A DNA stretch of 64,000 nt from Paraphaeosphaeria minitans (taxonomy: Eukaryota > Ascomycota > Dothideomycetes > Pleosporales > Didymosphaeriaceae). The stretch spans positions 992,001-1,056,000 of the forward strand of contig WJXW01000008.1 of NCBI GenBank assembly GCA_015832175.1, read 5' to 3'. The position numbers were made by a program, and so were the translations under genes. This document shows positions 63,169 through 64,000 of the stretch, in pieces. Within the stretch, counting starts at the first letter, position 1, and each line of letters begins with the position of its first letter. The notes below the pieces were generated by a model that saw only the letters and a program-made list of their open reading frames with translations, made no database searches and was not told where the DNA came from.

Positions 63169-64000
63169 ATGTATTCTACACGATATAGGTGGTGGCTACA
63201 ACGCGGTGGCTAGATTGAAAATAGCTAACTCGGAATCAGAACATTCCGACACCCCACGAAAAGCGCAACGCTTTCCTTTATAATGTTGATGACGCCCATG
63301 CAATGCAATTAGCACCGTCCACGCATTGACTCACACAGTCTTTATAGGTACCTGTACTGCAGCAACTTATAAGGTATACTACAGCCGCACGACTATGCCT
63401 CAAAATTTGACCGACGATGCTTCCGCACTTCGTCGCAACATGTAACCGTGGGACATATATCCTTAAACTAGGAACGAGGAGGAACTAGTAACAGAGAGGA
63501 ACTAGTAACAGAGAGGAACTAGTAACAGAGAGGAACTAGTAACAGAGAGGAACTTGTTGAAACAACACAGTGTCGCACCACATCTACGACTGAGGATATA
63601 TACGTTAGATCTCTCCAGTCCTCCATAGAACAATGAACACAATCATCACTCACTTCAACACTAGGAACGGAGAGGTACTAGGAACAGAGCAGGTACTAAG
63701 AATGGGAGGGGACTAGAAATGGGAAGGTAACGTTACTGTTGAATATCGCGGCGCTGATCGAATGCGGAGGTGCTGATACAGTGCGACGTGCGTCAGCTAG
63801 CAGTCAAGCTATTTAGACTAGCAGCCTCTACATCTTTCAGATGACAACAAATGAATCAACAATCACTTATCTCAACAGGTACTGTTGAATTCTGTTGAAA
63901 AGCGCGGTGCTGACCAAGACCAGTCGGGTGCTGAGACGCGGACATCATGTATCACATGTCGACTCGTGCTGTGAATATATGGACTAGCACCCTCATTATC
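63169..64000. other. No gene seen; minisatellite region
   Basis: Contains the 17-bp array (below), a second looser actaggaac/ggtac array at 63,660-63,725, and no open frame above 60 codons. Confidence 0.5.
63481..63548. repeat. 17-bp minisatellite, 4 perfect units
   Basis: The unit ggaactagtaacagaga is repeated four times perfectly, then breaks at ggaacttgtt. Related degenerate units lie at 63,660-63,725. Confidence 0.93.

Noticed and set aside
16925..64000. Calling the whole right side a Starship
   Set aside because: No terminal repeats, no second border, no empty site and no other typical Starship cargo beyond NLR-like pieces could be identified.

Overview
The window is nuclear DNA of a filamentous ascomycete (Pezizomycotina, most likely Dothideomycetes). 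The evidence is 45-65 nt GT-AG introns, Zn2Cys6 regulators, a NACHT-type NLR, DUF3435, BTB and APH proteins, a Fot1/pogo transposase remnant and Tad1-like LINEs. No ribosomal RNA, tRNA, CRISPR or prokaryotic signal was seen. It reads as an accessory, repeat-rich region: a minority of genes are intact and many are truncated, frameshifted or chimeric.

Left part (1-5.7 kb). The end of an MFS gene is followed by a small block holding the 5' ends of two divergent housekeeping genes, RPB9 (minus) and a Pin1/Ess1 isomerase (plus, WW domain only). A 16-bp minisatellite sits at the RPB9 break. Next is arm A of a large inverted duplication, carrying an endosulfine-like gene (2.0-2.5 kb) and an unknown gene 'X'. 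It ends at a 1.1-kb LINE-derived non-autonomous element with a 16-bp target-site duplication.

5.7-25 kb. BTB protein fused tail-to-tail with a decayed MFS gene; P450 scrap; intact metallo-beta-lactamase-fold hydrolase (4 exons); truncated type-B carboxylesterase; intact APH kinase; NACHT NLR with a deletion and frameshift; a DUF3435 tyrosine-recombinase-like gene (the family that includes Starship captains) with one frameshift; a full-length Zn2Cys6 regulator with one frameshift; an ankyrin scrap; and a Fot1-like transposase remnant.

25-40 kb. Arm B of the inverted duplication (gene X and a broken second endosulfine copy), an intact bHLH regulator, a damaged TauD-type dioxygenase, a PD-(D/E)XK-like nuclease fragment, an intact mitochondrial-leader SDR (5 exons), a truncated Zn2Cys6 regulator, and scrambled LINE debris.

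40.8-55.2 kb. A full-length, apparently intact Tad1-like LINE on the minus strand: ORF1 and ORF2 overlap as ATGA, there is a CTAT tail, and a perfect 13-bp target-site duplication. Then a second copy of the 1.1-kb non-autonomous element with its own 14-bp duplication, an intact AIM9-like phosphotransferase (4 exons), a small lysine-rich protein, and a different, 5'-truncated LINE.

55-64 kb. A nucleoside deoxyribosyltransferase-like gene, a few unrecognised proteins, a diverged tandem duplication (60.9-62.6 kb), a small membrane protein and minisatellites. The LINE plausibly supplies in trans the machinery that moved its deletion derivatives. The other genes do not form an obvious operon-like pathway. 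Oxidative and transport fragments (P450, MFS, SDR, TauD, MBL, Zn2Cys6) could be scattered remains of metabolic clusters, but that is inference.
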